From positions 1,406,745 to 1,470,744 of the forward strand of contig NZ_JBAWKC010000001.1 in assembly GCF_044003965.1 (NCBI RefSeq): a stretch of 64,000 nucleotides of DNA, given 5' to 3'. Numbering within the stretch: position 1 is the first letter of the stretch; each line of letters begins with the position of its first letter. The translations under genes and the position numbers were made by a program. A model generated the notes under the pieces. That model did no database searches, had not been told where the DNA came from, and saw only the letters and a list, made by a program, of their open reading frames with translations. Origin of the DNA: Yeosuana aquiaggeris. GTDB lineage: Bacteria; Bacteroidota; Bacteroidia; Flavobacteriales; Flavobacteriaceae. Positions 35,622 to 43,526 of this stretch are shown piece after piece.

Positions 35622-35912
35622 ATGAAATTAAATTTTTACATCTTATTAATTTTATTACTTTCTTTCTCAGTTGCTAACGCACAAGAAAGTTCTACTGAGC
35701 TTATTAATAATGTAAATATTTCTGTTTCTGAAATTATAATTGAAGTTTCAACTACTCAAACTAATGAAACTACTGTAAATGAAAACAAAGAGTTAAATAC
35801 TAATGATGTTATTGCAAGAGATAGCGATATCAGAATATATTTAAATCAAAAAAGAAATGTTCAAAATATAAATTTGTTATTTCCTGAATTTAATAAGGAT
35901 CAAGTAGCTTAA
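35622..35912 (+). CDS. Small secreted protein of unknown function
   Basis: 96 residues from the ATG MKLNFYILLILLLSFSVANAQ, a textbook signal peptide with an AxA-Q cleavage site. The mature part of about 75 residues is Thr/Asn/Glu-rich (VSTTQTNETTVNENKE) and ends RNVQNINLLFPEFNKDQVA. No family recognised; low complexity suggests a flexible exported peptide. Monocistronic with a good promoter and a strong terminator, so probably well expressed. Confidence 0.65.
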   Translation: MKLNFYILLILLLSFSVANAQESSTELINNVNISVSEIIIEVSTTQTNETTVNENKELNTNDVIARDSDIRIYLNQKRNVQNINLLFPEFNKDQVA

Positions 35913-35933
35913 TATTTCATATCTATAAGTTTG

Positions 35934-35966
35934 AAAAAGGTTATCAATTTTGATAACCTTTTTTTT
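35934..35966 (+). terminator. Terminator of the 96-aa secreted protein gene
   Basis: Stem AAAAAGGTTATCAA / TTGATAACCTTTTT with a very short loop and a T8 tract. Confidence 0.92.
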
Positions 35967-35980
35967 ATTGACTATTTTTG
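35950..35980 (+). promoter_or_regulatory. Promoter TTG-N20-TATTTTTG for ruvX
   Basis: TTG at 35950-35952 (inside the preceding terminator stem) and TATTTTTG at 35973-35980, 14 bp before the ruvX ATG, so the leader would be under 10 nt. Confidence 0.5.
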
Positions 35981-35994
35981 AATAAAATTTTTTT

Positions 35995-36405
35995 ATGGGG
36001 CGCATATTAGCAATTGATTATGGATTGAAAAGAACAGGTATTGCTGTTACTGATGAATTGCAAATAATAGCGTCTGGACTTACTACAGTTTTGACTAATG
36101 ATCTTATTTCCTTTCTTAAGGACTATATTAAAAAGGAAAAGGTAGAATTGTTTCTTATAGGTGAACCTAAACAAATGAACAATTCGCCTTCAGAAAGTGA
36201 AGCTTTAATTATTCCGTTTATTAAAAAATTGGATAATGTTTTCCCAAATATTCCTATTAAACGAGTAGATGAACGTTTTACATCAAAAATGGCTTTTCAA
36301 ACGATGATTGATAGTGGATTGAAAAAAAATCAAAGAAAAAACAAAGCACTTATTGATGAAATTAGTGCCACTCTTATACTTCAGAGCTATTTGTATTCAA
36401 AATAA
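35995..36405 (+). CDS. ruvX: Holliday junction resolvase / pre-16S rRNA nuclease YqgF
   Basis: 136 residues, RNase H-like fold. AIDYGLKRTGIAVTD at residues 6-20 carries the first catalytic Asp; LIGEPKQMN is the central Glu/strand; PIKRVDERFTSKMA (~85) carries another acidic residue and ALIDEISATLIL the last Asp. The family matures the 5' end of 16S rRNA and can resolve junctions. Precedes def by 90 bp; def has its own -7 box. Confidence 0.92.
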   Translation: MGRILAIDYGLKRTGIAVTDELQIIASGLTTVLTNDLISFLKDYIKKEKVELFLIGEPKQMNNSPSESEALIIPFIKKLDNVFPNIPIKRVDERFTSKMAFQTMIDSGLKKNQRKNKALIDEISATLILQSYLYSK

Positions 36406-36464
36406 TCCTAATACTTAATGATTAGTTTTTTTAATTAAATGATTACAATAAAAAGTAAGTATTG

Positions 36465-36472
36465 TATTTTTG
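36465..36472 (+). promoter_or_regulatory. -7 box (TATTTTTG) for def
   Basis: Fits TAnnTTTG, 23 bp before the def ATG; no clear -33 TTG. Confidence 0.5.
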
Positions 36473-36495
36473 CATAAAATTAGCAAAAAACAACA

Positions 36496-37086
36496 ATGAT
36501 TTTACCTATTGTAGCATATGGAGATGGGGTTTTAAAAAAAGTGGGCACCCCCATTACTAAAGATTATCCTAATCTTGATAAACTTATTGAAAATATGTTT
36601 GAGACTATGTATAATGCTTTAGGAGTAGGGTTAGCAGCACCTCAAATTGGATTGCCAATTCGTTTATTTGTAATTGATACGTCACCATTTTCTGAAGATG
36701 ATGATTTGACAGCAGAAGAACAAAATACACTCAAAGACTTTAAGAGAGTTTTTATAAATGCCAAAATCACTAAAGAAGAAGGTGATGAATGGGCTTTTAA
36801 TGAAGGCTGCTTAAGTATACCAGATGTGCGAGAGGACGTGTTTAGACATCCAAAACTAAATATTGAGTATGTTGATGAAAATTTTAATAAACATATTGAG
36901 GAATTTGATGGTTTGATTGCTAGGGTAATTCAGCATGAGTATGACCATATTGATGGTATTTTATTTACAGATAGATTATCAGCTTTTAAAAAACGCCTAA
37001 TAAAATCTAGATTAACCAATATTTCAAAAGGGAAAATAGATGTTGATTATAGAATGCGTTTTCCAGATCAAAAAAAGAAACGATAA
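36496..37086 (+). CDS. def: Peptide deformylase
   Basis: 196 residues. Removes the N-formyl group from nascent proteins. All three metal motifs are present: GVGLAAPQIG (43-52), EGCLSIP with Cys105, and QHEYDHIDG with His147, Glu148 and His151. An acidic insert (SEDDDLTAEEQNTLK, ~66-80) is usual in flavobacterial Def. Followed by the DUF5606 gene, probably in one transcript. Confidence 0.96.
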   Translation: MILPIVAYGDGVLKKVGTPITKDYPNLDKLIENMFETMYNALGVGLAAPQIGLPIRLFVIDTSPFSEDDDLTAEEQNTLKDFKRVFINAKITKEEGDEWAFNEGCLSIPDVREDVFRHPKLNIEYVDENFNKHIEEFDGLIARVIQHEYDHIDGILFTDRLSAFKKRLIKSRLTNISKGKIDVDYRMRFPDQKKKR

Positions 37087-37139
37087 TATTTGCAAAGCAC
37101 TACTAAACAAGTGATATTTGCCCTTTTTAAAAATAATTT

Positions 37140-37565
37140 ATGAGCTTAGAAAAAATAATTGCTATTGCTGGAAAACCTGGACTGTTTAAACTGATTACGC
37201 AGACGCGTGCAGGTTTTGTTGCAGAATCGTTAATTGATAATAAAAGATTATCTGTGAATGTGCAACAAAACGTGAGTGTATTGAGTGAAATTGCTATCTA
37301 TACGTTAACAGAAGAGGTGCCATTAAAACAGGTGTTTTTAAAAATCAAAGAAAAGGAAAATGGGCAACAAACTAGCGTGAGTGCAAAAGATAGTAAAGAT
37401 GCTCTTGAAGAATTTTTCTTTAATGTACTACCAGATTATGATGAAGATAGAGTTTATGTAAGTGATATCAAGAAAGTTATTCAATGGTACAACTTGCTTC
37501 AAGCGCATGATTTGCTGGATTCCCTAGAAGAAGATAGCAGTAAAAAATCTGACGAAGAAGAATAA
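37140..37565 (+). CDS. DUF5606 family protein
   Basis: 141 residues. SLEKIIAIAGKPGLFKLITQTRAGF at the start is the signature of DUF5606, a family confined to Bacteroidota and often found beside def. The first ~50 residues look like a small beta barrel, the rest is helical, and the C-terminus is acidic. Function unknown; the constant neighbourhood suggests a link to translation or nascent-protein handling. A terminator follows. Confidence 0.85.
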   Translation: MSLEKIIAIAGKPGLFKLITQTRAGFVAESLIDNKRLSVNVQQNVSVLSEIAIYTLTEEVPLKQVFLKIKEKENGQQTSVSAKDSKDALEEFFFNVLPDYDEDRVYVSDIKKVIQWYNLLQAHDLLDSLEEDSSKKSDEEE

Positions 37566-37586
37566 ATAAATTTAGATGTTTAAAAG

Positions 37587-37613
37587 AACCTTCATAATAA
37601 TGGAGGTTTTTTT
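37587..37613 (+). terminator. Terminator of the def-DUF5606 transcript
   Basis: Stem AACCTTCAT / ATGGAGGTT (one G-U), loop AATA, then T7. Confidence 0.8.
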
Positions 37614-37625
37614 ATGCTTTGTTGT

Positions 37626-37633
37626 TAAATTTG
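37626..37633 (+). promoter_or_regulatory. -7 box (TAAATTTG) for the TlpA-like gene
   Basis: Fits TAnnTTTG, 40 bp before the ATG. -33 element unclear. Confidence 0.45.
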
Positions 37634-37673
37634 TAAGATTATATCGAGTTATAAAAATCTCTAATTTGTTTTC

Positions 37674-38237
37674 ATGAAACTTTCCAAATCTCAAATAAGT
37701 AATCTTATTTTTTTAGTAGTTATTGCTATATTGATCATTCCTCAAACAAGAAAACCTATTCAGGTTTTTATAAATAAAGGATTTGCATTAATAAGTCCGA
37801 GTATTGAAAAAAAGGAAAACCAAACAACTTTAAAAAGTTATGAATGGAAATTAAAAGATAAAAATGGGAATGTTTTTGATTTTGAAAGTGTAAAGGGTAA
37901 GGTTGTTTTTGTAAATTTCTGGGCTACTTGGTGTCCTCCATGTATTGCTGAAATGCCGAGTATTCAAAATCTGTATACTGATTATAAAGATAAAGTTGAA
38001 TTTTTACTGGTAACCAATGATCCGTATTCTGAAATCAATAAATTTTTAAGCAAAAACAATTATGACTTCAAAATTCTTAGACCGGTAACCTTTAATAAAA
38101 GTATATTTGAAGTCTCAACAATCCCGCGAACATTTTTAATTGATAAAACAGGTAAAATTATTATTGATGAAACAGGAGCCGCTAATTGGAACAGTGACAA
38201 AGTAAGATCAGTAATTGATAACTTGTTAAAAGAATAA
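37674..38237 (+). CDS. TlpA-like membrane-anchored thioredoxin
   Basis: 187 residues. One N-terminal membrane segment (LIFLVVIAILIIPQ), then a periplasmic thioredoxin domain with the redox motif WCPPC (Cys87, Cys90) and cis-Pro segment STIPRTFLID. TlpA/ResA-like proteins reduce disulfides in exported proteins, often for cytochrome c maturation; the partner is not evident here. The 3' end overlaps the convergent lycopene cyclase gene by 12 bp. Confidence 0.9.
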   Translation: MKLSKSQISNLIFLVVIAILIIPQTRKPIQVFINKGFALISPSIEKKENQTTLKSYEWKLKDKNGNVFDFESVKGKVVFVNFWATWCPPCIAEMPSIQNLYTDYKDKVEFLLVTNDPYSEINKFLSKNNYDFKILRPVTFNKSIFEVSTIPRTFLIDKTGKIIIDETGAANWNSDKVRSVIDNLLKE

Positions 38238-39377
38238 GGTTTTAAAAAAAGCCTTTATGAATGAAAATGAAAATAAGGAATGCATAATTTTCAATTCTTC
38301 AAAAATAGAAGAGTCTTCATCTAAAAATTTAAACATGGTTTCAACAGGGTTTTTAGAATAGAACTGTTCAAAAACCCATTCACCTTTATCATTTTCATCT
38401 TTTAAAACCTTAAGGAATATAGCATCGTAAAATTGATATTTTTTATTATTTAAATCTTTCGATATGATATTATTGAATTTTATATTTTCAATAATTTTTG
38501 CAACATTTTTTTCAGTGTGTTTAAAAGAATAACCTGTTGAACCTTTTACCCAACCAGCCGCCGTGCCAATTTTAGTAATATTTTTTGAAGATTCATTTTC
38601 AAAAGGAAAGTCAGTCATTGGTATATTACCGGTTTCAACTTCTAAAATTTCATAGTCTTCAATTTTTAGGAAATTTGCAAGATATTGCTTTAAATAATTG
38701 TCATATATTTTGTCATCAACAATATGTTCAGTGAAATAAGTAAACTCAACTAAGGCTTTTTTTGTTGAAAATGGTAAAACATAGGTAAAAGTAGTTTGCT
38801 TACCATCTTTTAGCCTGTAATCCATCATTGTAAAGCTTTCTGGATTAAAAACCCCATTTTTAGTTTCTATAATCCAACCTTTAAAATGTTGATTAATTCT
38901 TGTGTATTTATCTGAATTATTAAAAAATGAATCAGATATTCTGCTATCAAAAACATGAGATGCTGAATAAGAAGTGTTTTCAGTTGTAATACGAACTAAT
39001 TCATTTTCTTCAACGTGAGTAACCTGATCAATAATAAAATGAAAATTCTCCTTTTTGGAAAGCCTGTCTTTGGCATCCTGATAAAAGTCAGAAGACCGAA
39101 TCATTTTATATTTGTAAGGATTTAAGTCAAGGTTTAGTGTTTTAGTTGAAGAATAAAACTTAGCTGCATTCCAATTTTTATATACAATATGATCCCATTT
39201 TCCTATACCTTTTTCCCAAAAACACCATGTTTTGTCATTCTTGTTTTTATCTGATACATCAATTAAAGCAAATTGTTTGTCATCAAAAAAGGTGTCCTTT
39301 GAAAATTCTAATGCTAACTGCAATCCTGCTAAACCATTTCCAATAATAATATAATCGAAATGATTTGTAGAAAGCAT
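38226..39377 (-). CDS. crtY: Lycopene beta-cyclase
   Basis: 383 residues. FAD/NAD-binding start DYIIIGNGLAGLQLALEF (residues ~8-25) and the cyclase landmarks FDSRISD, FKGWIIE, FTYVLPFS, PMTDFPF and GTAAGWVKGSTGYSF. Cyclises both ends of lycopene to beta-carotene. It is the last gene of the operon, 13 bp after crtZ. The C-terminus is hydrophobic (IFEELKIMHSLFSFSFIKAFF), consistent with membrane association. Confidence 0.92.
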   Translation of the reverse strand: MLSTNHFDYIIIGNGLAGLQLALEFSKDTFFDDKQFALIDVSDKNKNDKTWCFWEKGIGKWDHIVYKNWNAAKFYSSTKTLNLDLNPYKYKMIRSSDFYQDAKDRLSKKENFHFIIDQVTHVEENELVRITTENTSYSASHVFDSRISDSFFNNSDKYTRINQHFKGWIIETKNGVFNPESFTMMDYRLKDGKQTTFTYVLPFSTKKALVEFTYFTEHIVDDKIYDNYLKQYLANFLKIEDYEILEVETGNIPMTDFPFENESSKNITKIGTAAGWVKGSTGYSFKHTEKNVAKIIENIKFNNIISKDLNNKKYQFYDAIFLKVLKDENDKGEWVFEQFYSKNPVETMFKFLDEDSSIFEELKIMHSLFSFSFIKAFFKTLFF

Positions 39378-39390
39378 TTATTTGAAGTAA

Positions 39391-39840
39391 TTATTGTTTG
39401 AAGTATTTAAAAGGAACGAATAACATGCCAAAGCACTCACCTTGTTCTTTTCCTAAATGTTTGTGATGAATTTTATGAGCGCGTCTTACACCTTTAGCAT
39501 ACCAGCCATTGGCGTTTCTGAATAATTTAAAACGTTGATGAATAAATATGTCATGAACAAGAAAATAAGCAGCTCCATAAGCCATGATGCCTAAGCCTAT
39601 TGGTAAACAATACCATATACTTTCGTAGCTCCACAAATAGAAGCAAATCATACTTACTATGGCATAAAAAATAAAAAATGCGTCATTACGCTCAAACCAG
39701 CTATCATGATCTTTTTTGTGATGGTCTTTATGCAAACTCCATAAAAATCCATGCATAATGTATTTATGAGTGAACCAGGCCATAAATTCCATAATGCAGA
39801 AAACGGTAATAAATACTAAGATCCAATAAATAGTTTGCAT
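39391..39840 (-). CDS. crtZ: Beta-carotene 3-hydroxylase
   Basis: 149 residues, membrane di-iron hydroxylase of the fatty-acid hydroxylase superfamily. Histidine boxes are clear: HKYIMH (25-30), HKDHHKKDH (37-45), HDIFIHQR and RRAHKIHHKH. It hydroxylates both rings of beta-carotene to give zeaxanthin. Third of four genes in the operon (gap 9 bp after crtB, 13 bp before crtY). Confidence 0.93.
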   Translation of the reverse strand: MQTIYWILVFITVFCIMEFMAWFTHKYIMHGFLWSLHKDHHKKDHDSWFERNDAFFIFYAIVSMICFYLWSYESIWYCLPIGLGIMAYGAAYFLVHDIFIHQRFKLFRNANGWYAKGVRRAHKIHHKHLGKEQGECFGMLFVPFKYFKQ

Positions 39841-39849
39841 GCTATAAAT

Positions 39850-40689
39850 TTACATTAAATTTAATTGATATTTTACATAACTACGCATTAACAGCTCAAT
39901 TTTTTTGTGATTTGAAACGCGTATTCTTGCCTGTTTTATCTTTAAAGCGGGCGTTTTCTTCAATTTTTTTAATAATTGGTTGTAATATCGGTAGGCCATA
40001 AAAACACCAAATTTCGCCTCAATGGGCAGCATTTTTATTCCTTGAAGACCTTTTGCAAAATCTTGCTCAATATCCTGTATAATCTCTAATTTTGCCATCT
40101 CGTCAAGATTATTTAAATCAGCATTCGGGAAGTAACTTCTGTCTAAACCTTCATGGTCTGCTTTTAAATCTCTAAGGAAATTTACTTTTTGGAAAGCAGA
40201 ACCTAGTGACATGGCAGAATCTTTTAATTCATTATATTTTTCGTTATCTCCTTTAACAAAAACCTTTAAACACATGAGGCCCACAACGTCTGCCGAACCA
40301 TAGATATATTTTTTAAATTCCTCTTCAGTCAGGTAGTTTGATTTATGCAAATCCAAACGCATACTTTCCATAAAGGAATCCACTAAATGTTTGTCAATTT
40401 GATACTTATGATATGTATATTGAAATGAATTTAATATTGGATTTAAACTAATCTTATTATCCAAAGCCTCTTCCATATCTCTGGAGAAGTTGCTAAAAAG
40501 AACTTTTTTATCATAATCATGAAAAGAATCTACAATTTCATCTGCAAATCTAACAAAGCCATAGATATTATAAATGTCTGCTCTTATAGATTTGGCCAGC
40601 ATTTTAGTTGCTAAAGAAAATGAGGTGCTGTATGATTTGGTGACAATCATACTGCAGTGGTATGAAACGTTATCAAATAATGATTTCAT
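39850..40689 (-). CDS. crtB: Phytoene synthase
   Basis: 279 residues. Condenses two geranylgeranyl diphosphates to phytoene. Mg-binding aspartates are in RFADEIVD (about residue 48-55) and NFLRDLKADHEG (about 168); YGFVRFADE and GSADVVGLMCL are also typical. It starts 1 bp after crtI, implying coupled translation. The GGPP synthase gene is not in this window. Confidence 0.95.
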   Translation of the reverse strand: MKSLFDNVSYHCSMIVTKSYSTSFSLATKMLAKSIRADIYNIYGFVRFADEIVDSFHDYDKKVLFSNFSRDMEEALDNKISLNPILNSFQYTYHKYQIDKHLVDSFMESMRLDLHKSNYLTEEEFKKYIYGSADVVGLMCLKVFVKGDNEKYNELKDSAMSLGSAFQKVNFLRDLKADHEGLDRSYFPNADLNNLDEMAKLEIIQDIEQDFAKGLQGIKMLPIEAKFGVFMAYRYYNQLLKKLKKTPALKIKQARIRVSNHKKIELLMRSYVKYQLNLM

Positions 40690-40690
40690 T

Positions 40691-42151
40691 TTATAGACTA
40701 TGATGTTTAGTTATTAAATCTGCAACTAATTTACCCGATATTAAAGAAGGCGGAACTCCAGGTCCTGGAACTGTCAATTGTCCTGTAAAGAATAAATTCT
40801 TTACTTTTTTACTTTTTAATTTAGGTCTTAAGAACGCAGTTTGTGTTAATGTGTTTGCCATTCCATAGGCATTACCTTTATACGAATTATAATCTTTAAT
40901 AAAATCATTAATACAAAAAGATTCTTTAAATATAATATGATTTTTTATTTTTTGGGAAGTTAATGTTTCAAATCGAGTCATTATTTTTTCAAAATAGGCT
41001 TCTCTTAATTCCGGTGTATCTTCTAATCCAGGTGCTAATGGAATTAAAAAGATGCCTGCTTCTTGTCCTTCTGGCGCTGAATTCACATCTGTTTTACTGG
41101 GGAAACTGGCATAAAATAATGGGTTTTCGGGCCATTTCGGATTGTCATAAATTGCTTCAGCATGTATATCAAAATCCACATCAAAGAACAAGGTGTGATG
41201 ATTTACATTGATGAGTTTTTTATCAAATCCAACATAAAATAATAAAGAGGATGGGGCAAAAGTTTTTTTACTCCAATAGTTTTCAGAATATTGCCTGTAG
41301 GTTTTGTCGACTAAGGTTTCTGTATGATGATAATCTGCCCCGCTGAGTACAATGTCACTAAGAATTGTTTCTCCTTTTGAAATAATTCCTTTAGCTTGTC
41401 CATTATCAATAATTATTTTTTCAATAGGACTGTCAGTTTTAATAGTAACTCCTAATTCTTTAGCTAAGCAGGCAATTGCTAAAATGACTTCATACATACC
41501 GTTTTTTGGATGAAAGGTACCCATACCAAAATCGGCATAATTCATAAAACTATAAAACGATGGGGTATCACTGGGTTTGGCTCCTAAAAAAAGCACAGGA
41601 AATTCAAGAATTTTAGCCAGACGGTCATTTTTAAATTCTTTCCTGACATCTCTTTTAATGTTGCTAAAAAATTGATTCACTTTTTTTGCCGTTTGAAATG
41701 TAACTAATTCTAAGGGTGAAACTCCAGGATTATATACTAAATCTTTAATGGCAATATCATAATTGCTCTTTGCTGTATCAATGAATTTTTGAAGTTTTAT
41801 AGAAGAACCTTTTTCTTCTATTTCAAAAGCTATGAGTATTTTTTCTATAGTATCCTCTATGGTTATATAATCATCAACACCAAAATAAACACTGTAAGCA
41901 GGGTTCAATTTTTCTAATTGGTAATAATCTGAAGGAATTTTGCCAAAGTCTGAAAAAAAACGTTCAAAAACATCAGGCATCCAATACCATGTAGGACCAA
42001 TATCAAAGGTGAAGCCCTCTTTTTTTAATTGCCTTGCTCTGCCACCTATAGTAGTGTTTTTTTCAAATATAGTAACATCATAGCCCTTTTTTGCTAAATA
42101 GCATGAAGCAGCTAAAGATGAGAAACCAGAACCTATTATAGATATTTTCAT
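40691..42151 (-). CDS. crtI: Phytoene desaturase (CrtI type)
   Basis: 486 residues. FAD-dependent desaturase that converts phytoene to lycopene. The N-terminus ISIIGSGFSSLAASCYLAKKG is the dinucleotide-binding fold, followed by GGRARQLKKEGFTFDIGPTW; the C-terminus has the bacterial desaturase signature FFTGQLTVPGPGVPPSLISG. It leads the crtI-crtB-crtZ-crtY operon, which starts 43 bp after the MerR gene and has its own -7 box. Confidence 0.95.
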   Translation of the reverse strand: MKISIIGSGFSSLAASCYLAKKGYDVTIFEKNTTIGGRARQLKKEGFTFDIGPTWYWMPDVFERFFSDFGKIPSDYYQLEKLNPAYSVYFGVDDYITIEDTIEKILIAFEIEEKGSSIKLQKFIDTAKSNYDIAIKDLVYNPGVSPLELVTFQTAKKVNQFFSNIKRDVRKEFKNDRLAKILEFPVLFLGAKPSDTPSFYSFMNYADFGMGTFHPKNGMYEVILAIACLAKELGVTIKTDSPIEKIIIDNGQAKGIISKGETILSDIVLSGADYHHTETLVDKTYRQYSENYWSKKTFAPSSLLFYVGFDKKLINVNHHTLFFDVDFDIHAEAIYDNPKWPENPLFYASFPSKTDVNSAPEGQEAGIFLIPLAPGLEDTPELREAYFEKIMTRFETLTSQKIKNHIIFKESFCINDFIKDYNSYKGNAYGMANTLTQTAFLRPKLKSKKVKNLFFTGQLTVPGPGVPPSLISGKLVADLITKHHSL

Positions 42152-42153
42152 AT

Positions 42154-42167
42154 GTTTAACAAATGTA
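42154..42167 (-). promoter_or_regulatory. crtI promoter -7 box with GTTAAAC operator candidate
   Basis: On the minus strand TACATTTG (42160-42167) runs straight into TTAAAC, giving TACATTTGTTAAAC. The near-palindrome GTTAAAC overlaps the end of the -7 box. The same layout is found at the regulator's own promoter. The nearest TTG (42181-42183) is spaced 13, too short for a normal -33 element, which fits an activated or de-repressed promoter. Confidence 0.5.
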
Positions 42168-42194
42168 AATAAAAGCTAAACAATAAAAACACAT

Positions 42195-43109
42195 TTAACT
42201 TTTCTTTTGTAATTTATTCACTAATTTCTCAATGGAAACGAATGGGATGATTTTTTTTGGTAACTTATTTATATCTATACTTTTAAGCATATATCCAAGA
42301 ATCCAAAGTTCATTTGTATTATTTGTTAAAAGTGTTTGTTGGAAGTGTTCTAGATAATTTACAATGTCGTCTTTTTCTGGTTTTACAGTAAAATAGGATA
42401 TAAAGGTTATATCATCAAAAAATTTCAATAAGTCAACTAGGCTATCCGTTGGAATACTCTGACCTAAAAATAGTGTTTGGTAGCCCCGACTTACAAGTTC
42501 ATAATTAATAAAGAGTAAACCAATGTCATGAATCTCATTTTCAGGAAGAAAAAATACAAATGTTCTTTCACAGTTGTTTGGGGCTACATCAGACTTTTTT
42601 TCGGTATTTAATAATATTTTTTGTTTAATACGTGTTGAAATGAAGTGCTCATGAGCAGGGGTGATAGTTTCTGTTTGCCACAAAAGACCAATTTCGTTTA
42701 ATAGTGGTATAAAGGCATTGTAAAATATATCATTAAAGGATTTTTTTTCAATTAACTCTTTGTAAGTTTTTGAAAATAAACGCTGATCAAAAGTTAACAT
42801 TGCAAGTTTAAATGCGTTAACCGCATACTCATCATCTACATTTTCATTAGAAGCTAATTCTTTGACAAGCGAAGAAATGTCATTATTACTTAAACTTGAA
42901 ATTTTTGAAATTTTGTAGCCATTATTATTTAAGAAAGCCACATTTAATATCTTTTGAAGACTTTCAGTAGAATAATATCTAATGTTAGTATCAGTGCGCT
43001 TTGGCTGAAATAAGTTATAGCGTTTTTCCCAAATTCTTATTGTGTGAGCTTTAATGCCACTAAGATTTTCTAAATCTTTAATGCTAAACTCCGTCTTAAT
43101 ATTGTTCAT
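42195..43109 (-). CDS. MerR-family regulator with B12-binding domain (CarH-like)
   Basis: 304 residues. Winged-helix MerR domain at 7-75 (FSIKDLENLSGIKAHTIRIWEKRY), then a CarH-like helical bundle and cobalamin-binding fold. Key CarH residues are present: Trp144, Glu154-His155 in PAHEHFIS, and the lower-ligand His194 in ENEIHDIG. In CarH, adenosylcobalamin holds the tetramer on DNA in the dark and light releases it, switching on carotenoid genes. The gene sits directly upstream of crtI on the same strand. The C-terminal half (200-304) fits a Rossmann-type B12 fold. I infer light control; cobalamin dependence is not proven by sequence. Confidence 0.88.
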   Translation of the reverse strand: MNNIKTEFSIKDLENLSGIKAHTIRIWEKRYNLFQPKRTDTNIRYYSTESLQKILNVAFLNNNGYKISKISSLSNNDISSLVKELASNENVDDEYAVNAFKLAMLTFDQRLFSKTYKELIEKKSFNDIFYNAFIPLLNEIGLLWQTETITPAHEHFISTRIKQKILLNTEKKSDVAPNNCERTFVFFLPENEIHDIGLLFINYELVSRGYQTLFLGQSIPTDSLVDLLKFFDDITFISYFTVKPEKDDIVNYLEHFQQTLLTNNTNELWILGYMLKSIDINKLPKKIIPFVSIEKLVNKLQKKS

Positions 43110-43124
43110 TTATAATAAAAAATA

Positions 43125-43138
43125 GTTAAACAAAATTA
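43125..43138 (-). promoter_or_regulatory. MerR gene -7 box with GTTTAAC operator candidate
   Basis: On the minus strand TAATTTTG (43131-43138) is followed directly by TTTAAC, giving TAATTTTGTTTAAC, the same arrangement as at crtI. It lies 15 bp before the ATG of the regulator, so autoregulation is likely. Confidence 0.5.
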
Positions 43139-43185
43139 AGAAAATATATTCGTTAAAAAAAAGATATGATTAAATAATCAAAAAG

Positions 43186-43270
43186 TGCGCACGAGAAGAC
43201 TCGAACTTCCACATTCTAAGCGAATACTAGCCCCTCAAGCTAGCGCGTCTACCAATTCCGCCACGTGCGC
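43186..43270 (-). tRNA. tRNA-Leu (anticodon GAG)
   Basis: 85 nt with a perfect 7-bp acceptor stem (GCGCACG/CGTGCGC), discriminator A, type II long variable arm, T arm with GTTCGAG, and anticodon loop TTGAGGG between CTAGC/GCTAG, giving anticodon GAG. No encoded CCA. Confidence 0.93.
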
Positions 43271-43290
43271 AAATGAATTATGTAAAAATA

Positions 43291-43321
43291 AAAAAAGTTA
43301 AGCACATGGCTTAACTTTTTT
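43291..43321 (-). terminator. Terminator hairpin between two tRNA genes
   Basis: Stem AAAAAAGTTAAGC / GCTTAACTTTTTT (13 pairs), 5-nt loop, then TATTTTT in the leftward RNA. It begins 3 nt after the tRNA-Lys 3' end and precedes tRNA-Leu by 20 bp. Confidence 0.8.
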
Positions 43322-43323
43322 AG

Positions 43324-43396
43324 TGACCGGGCTGGGGCTCGAACCCAGGACCCTCTCCTTAAAAGGGAGATGCTCTACCAACTGAGCTACCAGGTC
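43324..43396 (-). tRNA. tRNA-Lys (anticodon TTT)
   Basis: 73 nt. Anticodon loop CTTTTAA between TCTCC/GGAGA gives TTT. D arm GCTC-AGTTGGTA-GAGC and T arm with GGTTCGAGCC are standard. The acceptor stem GACCTGG/CCCGGTC has one mismatch (U5 with C68). 3' end is A then CTA, so CCA must be added. Confidence 0.93.
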
Positions 43397-43420
43397 ATTT
43401 GTTTTTCTCTAACGAGGGTG

Positions 43421-43450
43421 CAAATATAAAATGTTTAATTTATAAAACAA
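43421..43450 (-). promoter_or_regulatory. Promoter TTG-N19-TATATTTG for the tRNA genes
   Basis: TTG at 43448-43450 and TATATTTG at 43421-43428 on the minus strand, 24 bp before tRNA-Lys. Confidence 0.8.
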
Positions 43451-43526
43451 TGCTTTTTTAGAAGATTTTTTTGTTTTTTTGCTGTGCTCTAACGTATGTT
43501 TTTAATAATCAATTCAAAGCAAATTT

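Noticed and set aside
43186..43396. tRNA pair as an integration (att) site
   Set aside because: No integrase or direct repeat of the tRNA 3' end was seen; neighbours are core genes.
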